In this document: one piece after another, positions 1 through 8,276 of the stretch
Layout of the letters: each line of letters opens with the position of its first letter
Numbering within the stretch: the stretch's first letter is position 1
NCBI GenBank assembly: GCA_965371325.1
Contig: CBDUXZ010000028.1
Span: forward strand, 1-11,146
Reading direction: 5' to 3'
DNA length: 11,146 nucleotides
Origin: CBDUXZ01 sp965371325 [NCBI: uncultured bacterium]
GTDB lineage: Bacteria; JAUYMQ01
Position numbers and translations under genes: made by a program
The notes under the pieces: generated by a model
Told to the model about the DNA's origin: nothing
Database searches by the model: none
What the model saw: only the letters and a program-made list of their open reading frames with translations

Positions 1-1
1 C

Positions 2-868
2 CGTGAGGCCTATGCCCGCGGCCACCTGGGGGGGAGGGTCCTTGGCAGCGACTTCTCCTTTGACATCCATCTGCACCGCGGGGCCGGCGCCTACATCTGC
101 GGTGAGGAAACGGGCCTCATGGAGAGTCTCGAGGGGAAGAAGGGACAGCCGCGGAAAAAACCCCCCTTCCCGGCAAACTACGGCCTGTGGGGCATGCCCA
201 CAACCGTGAACAATGTCGAGACTTTCTGTCATGCCGTCCACCTGATGAACCGCGGGGTAGAGTGGTTCCGTGGTATCGGGTCGGAGAAGAGCAAGGGGAA
301 CACACTCTTCGGAGTTTCCGGGCACGTCGCGCGCCCCGGACTCTACGAACTCCCCCTCGGCACACCCGCCCGCGAGATCATCTATGAACACGCGGGCGGG
401 ATCCGGAACGGACGGCAGCTGAAGGCGTTCATCCCCGGGGGCTCTTCGACCAAGCCGTTGCCCGCCTCGATGGTGGACGTGAAGATGGATCACGATTCGC
501 TGACCGCCGCCGGCAGTGCTCTCGGAACGGCAGGACTCATTGTGCTCGACGACGCCACCTGCATGGTTCGCGCGGCGAAGGTCATAGCGCATTTCTACCG
601 CCACGAGTCCTGCGGCCAGTGCACGCAGTGCCGGGAGGGGACGGCCTGGCTCGATCGGTTGATCGGCCGCGTCGAGGCCGGCACGGCGCGTATGAAGGAT
701 CTCGATCTGCTCCTTGACGTGGCGAACGCGATCGAGGGCGTCACGATTTGCGCCCTCTCTGACGCGGCCGCATGGCCGGTCCAGGGCGTGCTCAAGCACT
801 GGCGGGACGAGTTCGCCCGCCACGTGAAAGAGGGGAAGTGCCCTTTCCCCGAGAGTTTCGAGCCCTAG
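2..868 (+). CDS. nuoF: NADH-quinone oxidoreductase subunit F, 5'-truncated by the window edge
   Basis: This is the C-terminal two thirds (288 residues) of the NADH-oxidising subunit of complex I. The full protein binds NADH and FMN and passes electrons to cluster N3. The frame is open from base 2, so the ATG at 119 is internal. The N-terminal FMN/NADH glycine-rich motif lies outside the window. What can be seen is the conserved [11 protein letters not shown] segment (about bases 80-112) followed by [11 protein letters not shown]. An SLBB-type domain comes next (about 300-460, with [16 protein letters not shown]). The N3 cluster ligands are C-x2-C-x2-C at codons 611, 620 and 629 ([12 protein letters not shown]), with the fourth cysteine at 749 in [15 protein letters not shown]. 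All four ligands are present and the C-terminus has the usual form. nuoG follows after 92 bases. The identity is secure; only the missing 5' end limits the description. Confidence 0.97.
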   Translation, partial: REAYARGHLGGRVLGSDFSFDIHLHRGAGAYICGEETGLMESLEGKKGQPRKKPPFPANYGLWGMPTTVNNVETFCHAVHLMNRGVEWFRGIGSEKSKGNTLFGVSGHVARPGLYELPLGTPAREIIYEHAGGIRNGRQLKAFIPGGSSTKPLPASMVDVKMDHDSLTAAGSALGTAGLIVLDDATCMVRAAKVIAHFYRHESCGQCTQCREGTAWLDRLIGRVEAGTARMKDLDLLLDVANAIEGVTICALSDAAAWPVQGVLKHWRDEFARHVKEGKCPFPESFEP

Positions 869-950
869 ATCCCCCCCTTCCGGGGACGTGCGGCGGGCGG
901 ACGGTGAATCAGATTTCGAGCGGCTCCGCGTGATGCGTGCCGCAAGCGCA

Positions 951-954
951 AGGA
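951..954 (+). promoter_or_regulatory. Ribosome binding site deciding the nuoG start
   Basis: AGGA lies six bases before the ATG at 961. It supports that ATG over the in-frame GTG at 937, which has no comparable site. The protein from 961 also begins at the position usual for the family, with MPRFTIDGKEITV leading straight into the 2Fe-2S ferredoxin fold. Confidence 0.6.
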
Positions 955-960
955 CGAAGA

Positions 961-2577
961 ATGCCCAGGTTCACGATCGACGGGAAGGAGATCACGGTCG
1001 AGCCCGGCACCACGATCCTGGAGGCGGCCAAGGCTCACGGTATCCAGATTCCCTACTTCTGCTGGCATCCGAAGCTCGCCATCGACGGTTCATGCCGCAT
1101 GTGCCAGGTCGAAGTGGAGAAAATGCCCAAGCTCCAGATCGCCTGTAACACGCCGGTGAGCGACGGAATGGTCGTCCGAACGACGAGCGATCGCGTACAG
1201 GACGCGCGGCGGGCCGTGATGGAGCTCCTTCTGATCAACCATCCCCTCGACTGTCCGATTTGCGATCAGGCGGGGGAGTGCAAGCTTCAGAACTACTGCT
1301 TCGACTTCGGTGTGCCCCACAGCCGCTATGAGGAGGACAAGCGCCAGCTCAGAAAGCGCGTCGACATCGGTCCTCGCGTTATGCTCGATGAGGAGCGCTG
1401 CATTCTCTGCAGGAGATGCGTCAGGTTTTGCCGCGAGATCAGCAAGACGGGGGAGCTGACCGTGGAGGGGCGCGGGGACGCTTCCGTCATCTCGACCTTT
1501 CCGGGCCAGACGCTGCATAACCGCTATTCGATCTGCACCTGCGACATATGCCCCGTGGGTGCGCTCACGAGCAAGGACTTCCGGTTCAATGTCAGGGTCT
1601 GGTTCCTAAAGGACACGCCGTCGGTCTGCACCGGATGCGCCAACGGGTGCAACATCAACATCTCCGCTTACAAGGATCGCATCTATCGATACCTTCCACG
1701 CCGCAACGACGCCGTGAATGATACCTGGATGTGCGACGACGGCCGGCTCTCCTACCGGCGCCTGCAGGCGGATGATCGCATCCTGCGCCCACGGGCGGTC
1801 GAGGCGGAGAGCCCGAGCGCCCAGCCCGCCCCCTCAGCGAATGAACCGCCGGCGCGCGAGGTTCCCCTGGACATGGCGGTGAGCACCGCAGCGGACCGGT
1901 TACGCAACGCCCGGGAGATGCACGGGGCGCGCTCTCTCGCCGCCATAGCGAGTGCCCACGTCACCAATGAGGATCTCTTCCTCTTCCTCAAGTTCACGCG
2001 GGAGGTCCTCGGGGTAGAGAGGGCAGGTATGATCGTTCCCTCCTGGGAACCGGACGGCTTCCTCATTCATGAAGAGAAGGCGCCGAACGCCACCGGCGCG
2101 CGCGCGATGGGGATCGGGGGGGCGGAAGAGGCGCGGGATATTCTGGAGCGCGCGGGGCGCGGGGAAGTGAAAGCCCTGCTTGTGCTCGGCGCCGATTTCC
2201 TCCTTGCGGGGGACAGGGAGAAGGTTCTCGGCGCGCTTCGGAAGATCGAAACCATTGTCTGCCTTGATACGCATGAGAGCGACCTATCGCGGCTCGCCCA
2301 CGTTGTTCTCCCCACGCAAAGCTTCGCCGAGAAGGACGGAACCCTTACAAACGCGAAGGGGCGGGTGCAAAGAATTCGGCCCGCCCTCCAGCCGGCGGGA
2401 GAGGCTTTGTCCGAGTGGGAAATCCTCTCGCGCCTATCCGCGCGGATGGGAAACCCATTCCCGCACAGCTCGTCGCGGGAGCTGCTGAAGGAGCTTGCAG
2501 GCGCGGTTCCGGCCTTCGCACGCGTGACCCTGGAGCGCGTCGGGACCCAGGGGGTACCCCTGTCGCCGGGGCAGTAG
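961..2577 (+). CDS. nuoG: NADH-quinone oxidoreductase subunit G, compact form
   Basis: This peripheral-arm subunit of complex I relays electrons from NuoF towards the quinone. From the ATG at 961 it has 538 residues. Cluster ligands in order: 2Fe-2S N1b at C34, C45, C48 and C62; N5 at H94, C98, C101 and C107 (HPLDCPICDQAGEC); N4 at C147, C150, C153 and C197 (ERCILCRRC, then CPVGALT); and an N7-type set C223-x2-C226-x3-C230-x27-C258. The molybdopterin-oxidoreductase-like region that follows is only about 280 residues. It starts with a Pro/Ala/Glu-rich linker (about 279-303). It then keeps the family's last conserved block near residues 450-475 (HVVLPTQSFAEKDGTLTN, then KGRVQR). Known family members run from roughly 700 to 900 residues, so a large internal part of this domain is missing. 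No frameshift or internal stop is visible, so this looks like a genuine short version. nuoH follows after 54 bases. Confidence 0.95.
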   Translation: MPRFTIDGKEITVEPGTTILEAAKAHGIQIPYFCWHPKLAIDGSCRMCQVEVEKMPKLQIACNTPVSDGMVVRTTSDRVQDARRAVMELLLINHPLDCPICDQAGECKLQNYCFDFGVPHSRYEEDKRQLRKRVDIGPRVMLDEERCILCRRCVRFCREISKTGELTVEGRGDASVISTFPGQTLHNRYSICTCDICPVGALTSKDFRFNVRVWFLKDTPSVCTGCANGCNINISAYKDRIYRYLPRRNDAVNDTWMCDDGRLSYRRLQADDRILRPRAVEAESPSAQPAPSANEPPAREVPLDMAVSTAADRLRNAREMHGARSLAAIASAHVTNEDLFLFLKFTREVLGVERAGMIVPSWEPDGFLIHEEKAPNATGARAMGIGGAEEARDILERAGRGEVKALLVLGADFLLAGDREKVLGALRKIETIVCLDTHESDLSRLAHVVLPTQSFAEKDGTLTNAKGRVQRIRPALQPAGEALSEWEILSRLSARMGNPFPHSSSRELLKELAGAVPAFARVTLERVGTQGVPLSPGQ

Positions 2578-2621
2578 GCCGGAGCGCGGTTCTGACCCCG
2601 CCCGGACTTCATCTTTCAACG

Positions 2622-2627
2622 AGGGAG
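2622..2627 (+). promoter_or_regulatory. Ribosome binding site of nuoH
   Basis: AGGGAG lies four bases before the nuoH ATG at 2632. It is a clear purine-rich site in the 54-base nuoG-nuoH gap and supports that start codon. Confidence 0.55.
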
Positions 2628-2631
2628 AGCA

Positions 2632-3747
2632 ATGCCCATCGAAGCGGTTTTCATGGCGGGCAAGATCGGATTCGTCTTCTTCCTCCTCATGAATCTTGCC
2701 GGCCTCCTGGGGTGGGTGGAGCGAAAGCAGAGCGCCCTGATGCAGGACCGCATCGGCGCCAACCGCGCGCCGATTTTCGGCATCCGCGCCATCGGCCTTT
2801 TCCACCCTCTGGCCGACGCCATCAAGGCCTTCACAAAGGAAGACTTCATCCCCGCGCGCGCACACAGGCTTTTTCATACCCTCGCGCCGTTCATTGCGCT
2901 CGTGCCGGCCCTCACCGCCTTTGCGGTCATCCCTTTCGGCGACACCATCACGATTGGAGGAGCGACGACAAGCCTTGTGGTCGCGGATCTCGACGTCGGC
3001 ATCCTGTTTGTCTTCGCCATCATGTCACTGGCCGCCTTTGGGGTCGTGCTGGCCGGATGGTCCTCCTACAACAATTACTCGCTGCTCGGAGGTCTGCGCG
3101 CATCGGCGCAGATGCTCTCCTACGAAATTGTGATGGGCCTCACGCTCGTTGGCGTGTTCATGGTCTACGAAAGCCTCCAGCTCACGGAAATCGCACGGGC
3201 CCAGGGCGAATACTTCACGATCGGCGGCGTGAACACCTGGATTCCAAAGTGGGGGATCTTAACGCAGCCCCTGGCCTTCTTTCTCTTCCTTACCGCCGCG
3301 ATAGCCGAGAGCAAGCGCCTTCCCTTCGATGTGGCGGAGGCCGAGAGCGAGCTGGTGGCCGGGTACTTCACCGAATACAGCGGAATGAAGTTCCTGATGT
3401 TCTGGATGGCCGAGTTCGTAGAGATCATCGTGATCTCCGCGGTCGTTGCGACACTTTTTTTTGGCGGATGGCAGGTCCCGTGGCTGCACCCCGACGGCAT
3501 TCACGTCCCATTCACGACGGCCGTTCTCTCGCTGCCGCCAATCCTGATTTCCCTCATTGGGGTAGGAGCGTTCCTCGCGAAGATGACCGTCATGATCTGG
3601 TTCCAGATGACGGTCCGGTGGAGCCTGCCGCGATTCCGGTACGACCAGATCATGCGACTCGGCTGGAAGATGCTTCTCCCCCTTGCGCTCGTAAACGTGG
3701 TGCTCACGGCCCTTGTGTTGCTCGCATTTTCGGGGGGAAGCACCTAG
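2632..3747 (+). CDS. nuoH: NADH-quinone oxidoreductase subunit H
   Basis: This membrane subunit (371 residues) connects the peripheral and membrane arms, forms part of the quinone chamber and starts the proton channel. Family members have eight transmembrane helices. Signature segments: WVERKQSALMQDRIGANRAP near residues 28-47, HPLADAIKAFTKEDFIP at 58-74, and the acidic quinone-loop segment AESKRLPFDVAEAESELVAG at 225-244, followed by YSGMKFLMFWMAEF (249-262). Near the end come SLPRFRYDQIMRLGWK (331-346) and a last hydrophobic helix. It is longer than the roughly 325-residue E. coli protein. By eye the extra length lies in the loop around 180-210 and in a hydrophobic insert around 285-325. 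The start is supported by AGGGAG. In most nuo operons nuoI comes next, but here nuoJ follows after 34 bases. Confidence 0.97.
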   Translation: MPIEAVFMAGKIGFVFFLLMNLAGLLGWVERKQSALMQDRIGANRAPIFGIRAIGLFHPLADAIKAFTKEDFIPARAHRLFHTLAPFIALVPALTAFAVIPFGDTITIGGATTSLVVADLDVGILFVFAIMSLAAFGVVLAGWSSYNNYSLLGGLRASAQMLSYEIVMGLTLVGVFMVYESLQLTEIARAQGEYFTIGGVNTWIPKWGILTQPLAFFLFLTAAIAESKRLPFDVAEAESELVAGYFTEYSGMKFLMFWMAEFVEIIVISAVVATLFFGGWQVPWLHPDGIHVPFTTAVLSLPPILISLIGVGAFLAKMTVMIWFQMTVRWSLPRFRYDQIMRLGWKMLLPLALVNVVLTALVLLAFSGGST

Positions 3748-3781
3748 TCACATCCCGTTCAACGGAACCGGGGATTTCGGC

Positions 3782-4279
3782 GTGGAACAGAACCTTTTTT
3801 ATATCTTCGCTTCGGTAGCAGTGGCATCGAGCCTCCTCATGGTGATGCAGCGCAATCCGATCACCGCCGCGATGAACCTGGTGGTCACGATGTTCGCCCT
3901 CGCCGCGATCTTCGTACTGCTGAATGCGCATTTCCTGGCCGTGATCCAGTTGCTCGTTTACGCCGGCGCGATCATGGTGCTCTTCGTTTTCGTCATCATG
4001 CTTCTAAACCTTCAAGATCAGGCGCTGCAGCCGCGCAAGCGGCGCTTCCTGCACCTCGTCAGCGTCGCGCTGGCCGTCTATGCGTTCCTCCAGCTGCACG
4101 AGCTGCTGTCCCGATCGCCGACCGAACAAATGTCGCCGGTGGATTCCGCCTACGGGACGACGGGCGCAATGGGCGATCTTCTGTTCACCGACTACCTGTT
4201 CCCCTTCGAAATCGTGAGCATTCTGATTTTGGCCGCGATTGTGGGCTCGGTGGTCCTGGCCAAACGAAGACTGGATTAG
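3782..4279 (+). CDS. nuoJ: NADH-quinone oxidoreductase subunit J
   Basis: This membrane-arm subunit of complex I (165 residues from the GTG at 3782) belongs to a family with five transmembrane helices. The third helix carries the conserved [18 protein letters not shown] segment (about residues 60-77), the region that changes shape during coupling between quinone reduction and pumping. The open frame runs back to 3713 inside nuoH. The GTG at 3782 is preferred because the protein then begins with a short N-terminus leading directly into the first helix ([19 protein letters not shown]), and GGGG (3770-3773) lies eight bases upstream. No ATG is suitably placed. The RKRR loop near residues 85-88 fits a cytoplasmic position. 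nuoK starts two bases after the stop, so the two are almost certainly translated together. Confidence 0.95.
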   Translation: MEQNLFYIFASVAVASSLLMVMQRNPITAAMNLVVTMFALAAIFVLLNAHFLAVIQLLVYAGAIMVLFVFVIMLLNLQDQALQPRKRRFLHLVSVALAVYAFLQLHELLSRSPTEQMSPVDSAYGTTGAMGDLLFTDYLFPFEIVSILILAAIVGSVVLAKRRLD

Positions 4280-4281
4280 GC

Positions 4282-4584
4282 ATGCCGCCGCTCAACCACT
4301 ATCTCTTTCTGTCGGGCGCCCTCTTTTTTATCGGCGTGGCGGGCGTGCTTACGCGCCGGAACGCGATCATCGTCTTCATGTGCATCGAGCTCATGCTGAA
4401 TGCGGTCAATCTTACCTTTCTGGCCTATGCCCGTTTTCTGGGCTCGATGGACGGGCACATCTTCGCGTTCATGGTGATTACCGTGGCGGCGGCCGAAGCG
4501 GCGGTCGGGCTGGCCATTGTCGTGGCGGTGTTCCGCAATCGCGAGACGATAAACCTTGACGATTTGAACCTCATGCGCTGGTAG
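4282..4584 (+). CDS. nuoK: NADH-quinone oxidoreductase subunit K
   Basis: This small membrane-arm subunit (100 residues, the normal family length) has three transmembrane helices and is related to MrpC of Mrp antiporters. The two membrane glutamates known to be important for proton pumping in E. coli NuoK, E36 and E72, are at exactly the same numbers here: E36 in [10 protein letters not shown] and E72 in [13 protein letters not shown]. The ATG at 4282 comes two bases after the nuoJ stop, with a weak GGA (4273-4275) inside the end of nuoJ as the likely ribosome site. A 56-base gap separates it from nuoL. It is intact and the identity is certain. Confidence 0.97.
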   Translation: MPPLNHYLFLSGALFFIGVAGVLTRRNAIIVFMCIELMLNAVNLTFLAYARFLGSMDGHIFAFMVITVAAAEAAVGLAIVVAVFRNRETINLDDLNLMRW

Positions 4585-4640
4585 CGCGCGCCGGGACCCG
4601 GTGCGTCTTCGAGGCATGTTCGGGACCTGAAAGAAAAGTG

Positions 4641-6659
4641 ATGGAACACGCGACCACAATCGATCTCGTGCGCTGGATCGTCGCGGCGCCGCTCGCGGGA
4701 GCGGTACTGAACGGCCTCTTCGGCCGCCGTTGGAACCAGCGGGGTGAGAGGCTGATCGCGCTCGTTGGTTGCGCCTCCGTGGCGGCATCCTTCGCCGTGT
4801 CCCTCATCGTGGTCACAAGGCTCCTTTCCCTCTCCCCCGACGCGCGGCTGCTCGTGGATCATGTCTACACCTGGATGGAGATCGGAAGCTTCCGCGCAGA
4901 CGTTGCCTTTGCCGTGGATCCGCTCTCCGCGGTGATGCTCCTCGTGGTGACGGGCGTGGGGCTGCTCATTCATGTTTACTCCGTCGGCTACATGCATCGC
5001 GATCCGGGGTTCTGGCGCTACTTCAGTTATCTGAACCTGTTCATGTTCTCGATGCTGATCCTCGTGCTGGGAGACAACCTGCTCCTGCTTTTCGTGGGGT
5101 GGGAGGGAGTCGGCCTCTGTTCCTACCTGCTGATCGGTTTCTGGTACGAGGATTCCGGGAAGGCCAGCGCGGGTAAAAAAGCCTTTGTGGTGAACCGGAT
5201 TGGAGATTTCGGTTTCCTGCTGGGGGTGCTTCTCCTTTTCTGGTCCCTCGCGGCGGCCGGCCACCCCACGGTGAATTTCAGCGAGATCCGCGAACATGTC
5301 GGCCTCCTCGCCGACGCGCGTTTCTCGTTCGTGATTCCCGTGGTTGGAATGCAAATCCTCGGCCTCTGCACGGTCATCGGTCTTTTGTTCTTCATCGGCG
5401 CCACGGGCAAGTCGGCGCAAATACCGCTCTATGTGTGGCTCCCCGACGCGATGGCCGGCCCCACGCCGGTCTCCGCGCTCATCCACGCGGCGACCATGGT
5501 GACGGCCGGTGTTTACATGATCGCCCGAATGAACTTTCTTTTCGATCTCGCGCCCGGCGCGCTCGAGATAATCGCCATCGTGGGCGGCGCCACCGCCATA
5601 TTCGCGGCGACCATGGGCATCGCCCAAACAGACATCAAGAAGGTGCTGGCCTACTCCACGGTGAGCCAGCTCGGCTACATGTTCATGGCCTGCGGCGTCG
5701 GGGCCTACACCGCCGCCATCTTCCACCTCATGACTCACGCGTTTTTCAAAGGCCTTCTCTTCCTCGGTTCGGGGTCGGTCATTCACGGGATGGGAGGTGA
5801 GCAAGACATGCGGAAGATGGGGGGGCTGGCAAAGCTCATGCCGATCACCACCTGGACCTTCCTCATCGCCACCCTCGCCATCAGCGGCATCCCCCCCTTC
5901 GCCGGTTTCTTCTCGAAAGACGAGATTCTCTTCCTCGTCTTTCAGCACCGGGAAGATCTCTGGATCGTTGGCGCGATCGCGGCCTTCATCACGGCCTTTT
6001 ATATGTTCCGGCTTTTCTATTTGACGTTCACGGGGCGCTCACGCGCGGATGACGAGACGCGGGCGCACATCCACGAATCGCCCCCGACGATGTGGGTGCC
6101 CCTTGCGATCCTCGCGGTGCTCTCGTTCCTGGGAGGCATGATTGGATGGCCTGAGGCCCTCGGAGGATCACTACTCGGCGGAAACCGCTTCCACCATTTC
6201 CTGGAACCGGTCTTCGCGAATCACGGCGGAGCGGGGGGGCTTTCCTCGCACGGTGCATCCGAAGCGGCGCTGGCGGGTCTTTCGGTGGGGGTGGCACTCG
6301 CGGGGATCGCGCTCGCGTGGCTCTTCTACAGCAAGGCACGGGGCATGCTCCCCATGATCCTGGCGATGAAATCACGGACCTTCGCCTGGCTCATGAGAAC
6401 AGTTTCCAACAAGTACTACGTCGATGAGCTCTACGACTTCGTCATCGTGCGGCCCGTGCACGCGGTTTCGGAGCTGGTTCTCTTCCGCTTCGTGGATGTG
6501 AGGCTCATCGACGGGCTTTTCGTAAACGGCGCCGCAAGCGTGGTCGAGACGGCCGCCCGCAGGGTGATACGCCGGTTGCAGACGGGCGTTGCGCAGACCT
6601 ATGCGCTCGCCATGATAGCTGGGGCGGTGGGCATCATTGCGTACCTTGCCCTCGGCTAG
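4641..6659 (+). CDS. nuoL: NADH-quinone oxidoreductase subunit L
   Basis: This is the distal antiporter-like pumping subunit of complex I, 672 residues from the ATG at 4641. A GTG directly before it at 4638 is an alternative start that adds one residue. The conserved charged residues of the proton path are present: E155 in GWEGVGLCSYLLIGFWYE, K257 in GATGKSAQIPLYVWLPDA, H362 and H366 with K370 in FHLMTHAFFKGLLFLGSGS, and K426-D427 in AGFFSKDEIL. The C-terminus holds the long lateral-helix region that braces NuoM and NuoN (from about NKYYVDELYDF onward) and a final transmembrane helix. It is longer than the roughly 613-residue E. coli protein. Part of the difference is a Gly/Ser/His-rich loop around bases 6190-6265. 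The ribosome site is weak (GAAAG, 4629-4633). The Shine-Dalgarno-like AGGAA of nuoM overlaps this gene's stop codon. Confidence 0.97.
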   Translation: MEHATTIDLVRWIVAAPLAGAVLNGLFGRRWNQRGERLIALVGCASVAASFAVSLIVVTRLLSLSPDARLLVDHVYTWMEIGSFRADVAFAVDPLSAVMLLVVTGVGLLIHVYSVGYMHRDPGFWRYFSYLNLFMFSMLILVLGDNLLLLFVGWEGVGLCSYLLIGFWYEDSGKASAGKKAFVVNRIGDFGFLLGVLLLFWSLAAAGHPTVNFSEIREHVGLLADARFSFVIPVVGMQILGLCTVIGLLFFIGATGKSAQIPLYVWLPDAMAGPTPVSALIHAATMVTAGVYMIARMNFLFDLAPGALEIIAIVGGATAIFAATMGIAQTDIKKVLAYSTVSQLGYMFMACGVGAYTAAIFHLMTHAFFKGLLFLGSGSVIHGMGGEQDMRKMGGLAKLMPITTWTFLIATLAISGIPPFAGFFSKDEILFLVFQHREDLWIVGAIAAFITAFYMFRLFYLTFTGRSRADDETRAHIHESPPTMWVPLAILAVLSFLGGMIGWPEALGGSLLGGNRFHHFLEPVFANHGGAGGLSSHGASEAALAGLSVGVALAGIALAWLFYSKARGMLPMILAMKSRTFAWLMRTVSNKYYVDELYDFVIVRPVHAVSELVLFRFVDVRLIDGLFVNGAASVVETAARRVIRRLQTGVAQTYALAMIAGAVGIIAYLALG

Positions 6660-6662
6660 GAA
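6658..6662 (+). promoter_or_regulatory. Ribosome binding site of nuoM, overlapping the nuoL stop
   Basis: AGGAA begins inside the TAG stop of nuoL. It is three bases from the ATG at 6666 and nine from a second in-frame ATG at 6672. The longer spacing is the more usual one, so the true start of nuoM may be two codons later than annotated. Confidence 0.45.
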
Positions 6663-6665
6663 TCG

Positions 6666-8276
6666 ATGCAAATGACAACGCAAACCCTTACCACTTGGAT
6701 AACTTTCCTGCCGCTCATCGGCTCGGCGGTGATTCTCCTGCTGCCGGGCCGCGCGGAAAATCTCCTGCGTCTCGCCGCCCTTCTATTCACCGTTATCACC
6801 TTCGCTCTCTCACTCGGGCTCTGGACGGGCTTCGATCCCGCGGACGGCGGTTTTCAGTTTCTCCACGTGGTGAGCTGGATGCCCCAGTACGGCATCGAGT
6901 ACAAGGTTGGCGTCGACGGTATCAGCCTTTTTCTCATCCTCCTCACGACCTTCATGACTCCCGTAACGCTTCTTGCTGCATGGCGCGACATCAGTAAGCA
7001 CCTCAAGGCCTTCCTCGCGGCAATGCTGGCGCTGGAGACCGGTATGTTGGGGGCCTTCGTCTCCCTCAACATGTTTCTCTTCTATATCTTCTGGGAGGCG
7101 ATGCTCGTTCCCATGTACCTGATCATCGGTGTCTGGGGCGGGCCGAAGCGGATCTACGCGGCGGTTAAATTTTTCCTCTATACGCTCGTGGGAAGCCTGC
7201 TGATGCTCGTCGCGATGATATATCTCTACATTCTCCACCACGATCAGTTCGGAACCTGGACCTTTGATCTTCTGCGTCTCTACGACGTCCTCGTACCGAT
7301 TGGCGAGGGGTGGCTGGGACCGCAGACGCTTCTTTTCCTCGCCTTCGGCGTCGCCTTCGCAGTGAAGGTGCCGATATGGCCCTTTCACACCTGGCTCCCG
7401 GACGCCCACGTCGAGGCGCCGACCGCCGGCTCCGTCGTCCTTGCGGCAATTCTCCTCAAGATGGGGACCTACGGCTTTCTCCGTTTCTCGCTCCCTCTCT
7501 TTCCCGATGCTTCCCTGCAGCTCCTCCCCTGGATCTTTTCCCTTTCGGTGATCGGAATCATCTACGGCGCACTGGTGGCCATGGTGCAGGCCGACGTGAA
7601 GAAACTCGTCGCCTACTCCTCCGTGAGCCATCTCGGCTTCGTGATGCTAGGGATGTTCGCGCTGAACCTTCAGGGTATGCAGGGGGGCCTTCTTCAGATG
7701 GTGAACCACGGGCTATCGACCGGCGGGCTCTTCCTTCTCATCGGGATGATCTATGAACGCCGGCACACGCGCCTGATCGCCGATTTCGGCGGCCTCGCAA
7801 AGCCTCTGCCGATCTATGCCGCTTTTTTCCTGATCATAACGCTCTCTTCCATCGGACTTCCGGGCTTGAACGGTTTCGTGGGCGAGTTTCTCGTGCTTCT
7901 CGGAACGTTCAAGGCTTCGCCCTGGACCGCCGTGATCGCCGCCACGGGCGTGATACTCGCGGCCGTCTACATGCTCTGGATGGTTCAGCGGGTCTTCTTC
8001 GGGCCCTGCGATCGGGAGGAGAACCGCATCCTCAAGGATCTCAGCATGCGCGAAATCACCGTCCTTCTTCTGATCGTGATCCCGATCGTGTGGATCGGCG
8101 TGTATCCTGCCTCGTTCACGTCGAAGAGCGAATCGGCGATCGTCCGTCTCCTCGAGCGCATCGATGAGAAGAGTGCGAGCGCATGGCGGGCGGACAAGAC
8201 CGTTACGTCCACCAAGTTGCTTGCAGGCCTTCCGAAGCGGGACCCCGTGAGCCCGCCCGGGGAGAGCTTGCGATGA
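6666..8276 (+). CDS. nuoM: NADH-quinone oxidoreductase subunit M
   Basis: This middle antiporter-like pumping subunit has 536 residues from the ATG at 6666; the in-frame ATG at 6672 is also possible. Members have about fourteen transmembrane helices. The residues shown by mutagenesis in E. coli to be needed for pumping all have counterparts: E144 in FWEAMLVPMYLIIGVWGGP, K234 in VKVPIWPFHTWLPDAHVEAP, K265 in AAILLKMGTYGFLRF, and E407 in GLNGFVGEFLVLLG. A hydrophilic C-terminal tail of about 40 residues (from ERIDEKSAS) follows the last helix and is longer than usual, with no recognisable motif. The TGA stop overlaps the nuoN start as ATGA, which suggests coupled translation. Confidence 0.97.
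   Translation: MQMTTQTLTTWITFLPLIGSAVILLLPGRAENLLRLAALLFTVITFALSLGLWTGFDPADGGFQFLHVVSWMPQYGIEYKVGVDGISLFLILLTTFMTPVTLLAAWRDISKHLKAFLAAMLALETGMLGAFVSLNMFLFYIFWEAMLVPMYLIIGVWGGPKRIYAAVKFFLYTLVGSLLMLVAMIYLYILHHDQFGTWTFDLLRLYDVLVPIGEGWLGPQTLLFLAFGVAFAVKVPIWPFHTWLPDAHVEAPTAGSVVLAAILLKMGTYGFLRFSLPLFPDASLQLLPWIFSLSVIGIIYGALVAMVQADVKKLVAYSSVSHLGFVMLGMFALNLQGMQGGLLQMVNHGLSTGGLFLLIGMIYERRHTRLIADFGGLAKPLPIYAAFFLIITLSSIGLPGLNGFVGEFLVLLGTFKASPWTAVIAATGVILAAVYMLWMVQRVFFGPCDREENRILKDLSMREITVLLLIVIPIVWIGVYPASFTSKSESAIVRLLERIDEKSASAWRADKTVTSTKLLAGLPKRDPVSPPGESLR
8259..8266 (+). promoter_or_regulatory. Ribosome binding site deciding the nuoN start
   Basis: GGGGAGAG lies six bases before the ATG at 8273, whose ATGA overlaps the nuoM stop. 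It rules in this start over the in-frame codon 90 bases upstream at 8183, which would add a hydrophilic, unconserved N-terminus inside nuoM. Confidence 0.65.

Noticed and set aside
937-960. GTG at 937 as the start of nuoG
   Set aside because: It adds eight unconserved residues, and the ATG at 961 has a well-placed AGGA.
2415-3818. Plus-strand open frame of 467 codons overlapping nuoG and nuoH
   Set aside because: It is an alternative frame over nuoH, Arg/Pro/His-rich, with no membrane character or motif, while nuoH in its own frame is full-length and conserved.
4425-5948. Long open frame of 507 codons on the minus strand across nuoK and nuoL
   Set aside because: It is antisense to two certain membrane-protein genes. 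The translation is an unnatural mix rich in Glu, His, Arg and Asp, as expected from the opposite strand of GC-rich hydrophobic codons.
6810-7631. Minus-strand open frame of 273 codons inside nuoM
   Set aside because: It is antisense to a certain gene with all its conserved residues. The translation is dominated by Glu, His, Arg and Gly and has no recognisable domain.
8183-8272. Start of nuoN 30 codons upstream at 8183
   Set aside because: The extension lies inside nuoM and is hydrophilic. The ATG at 8273 has a strong ribosome site and the typical ATGA overlap.
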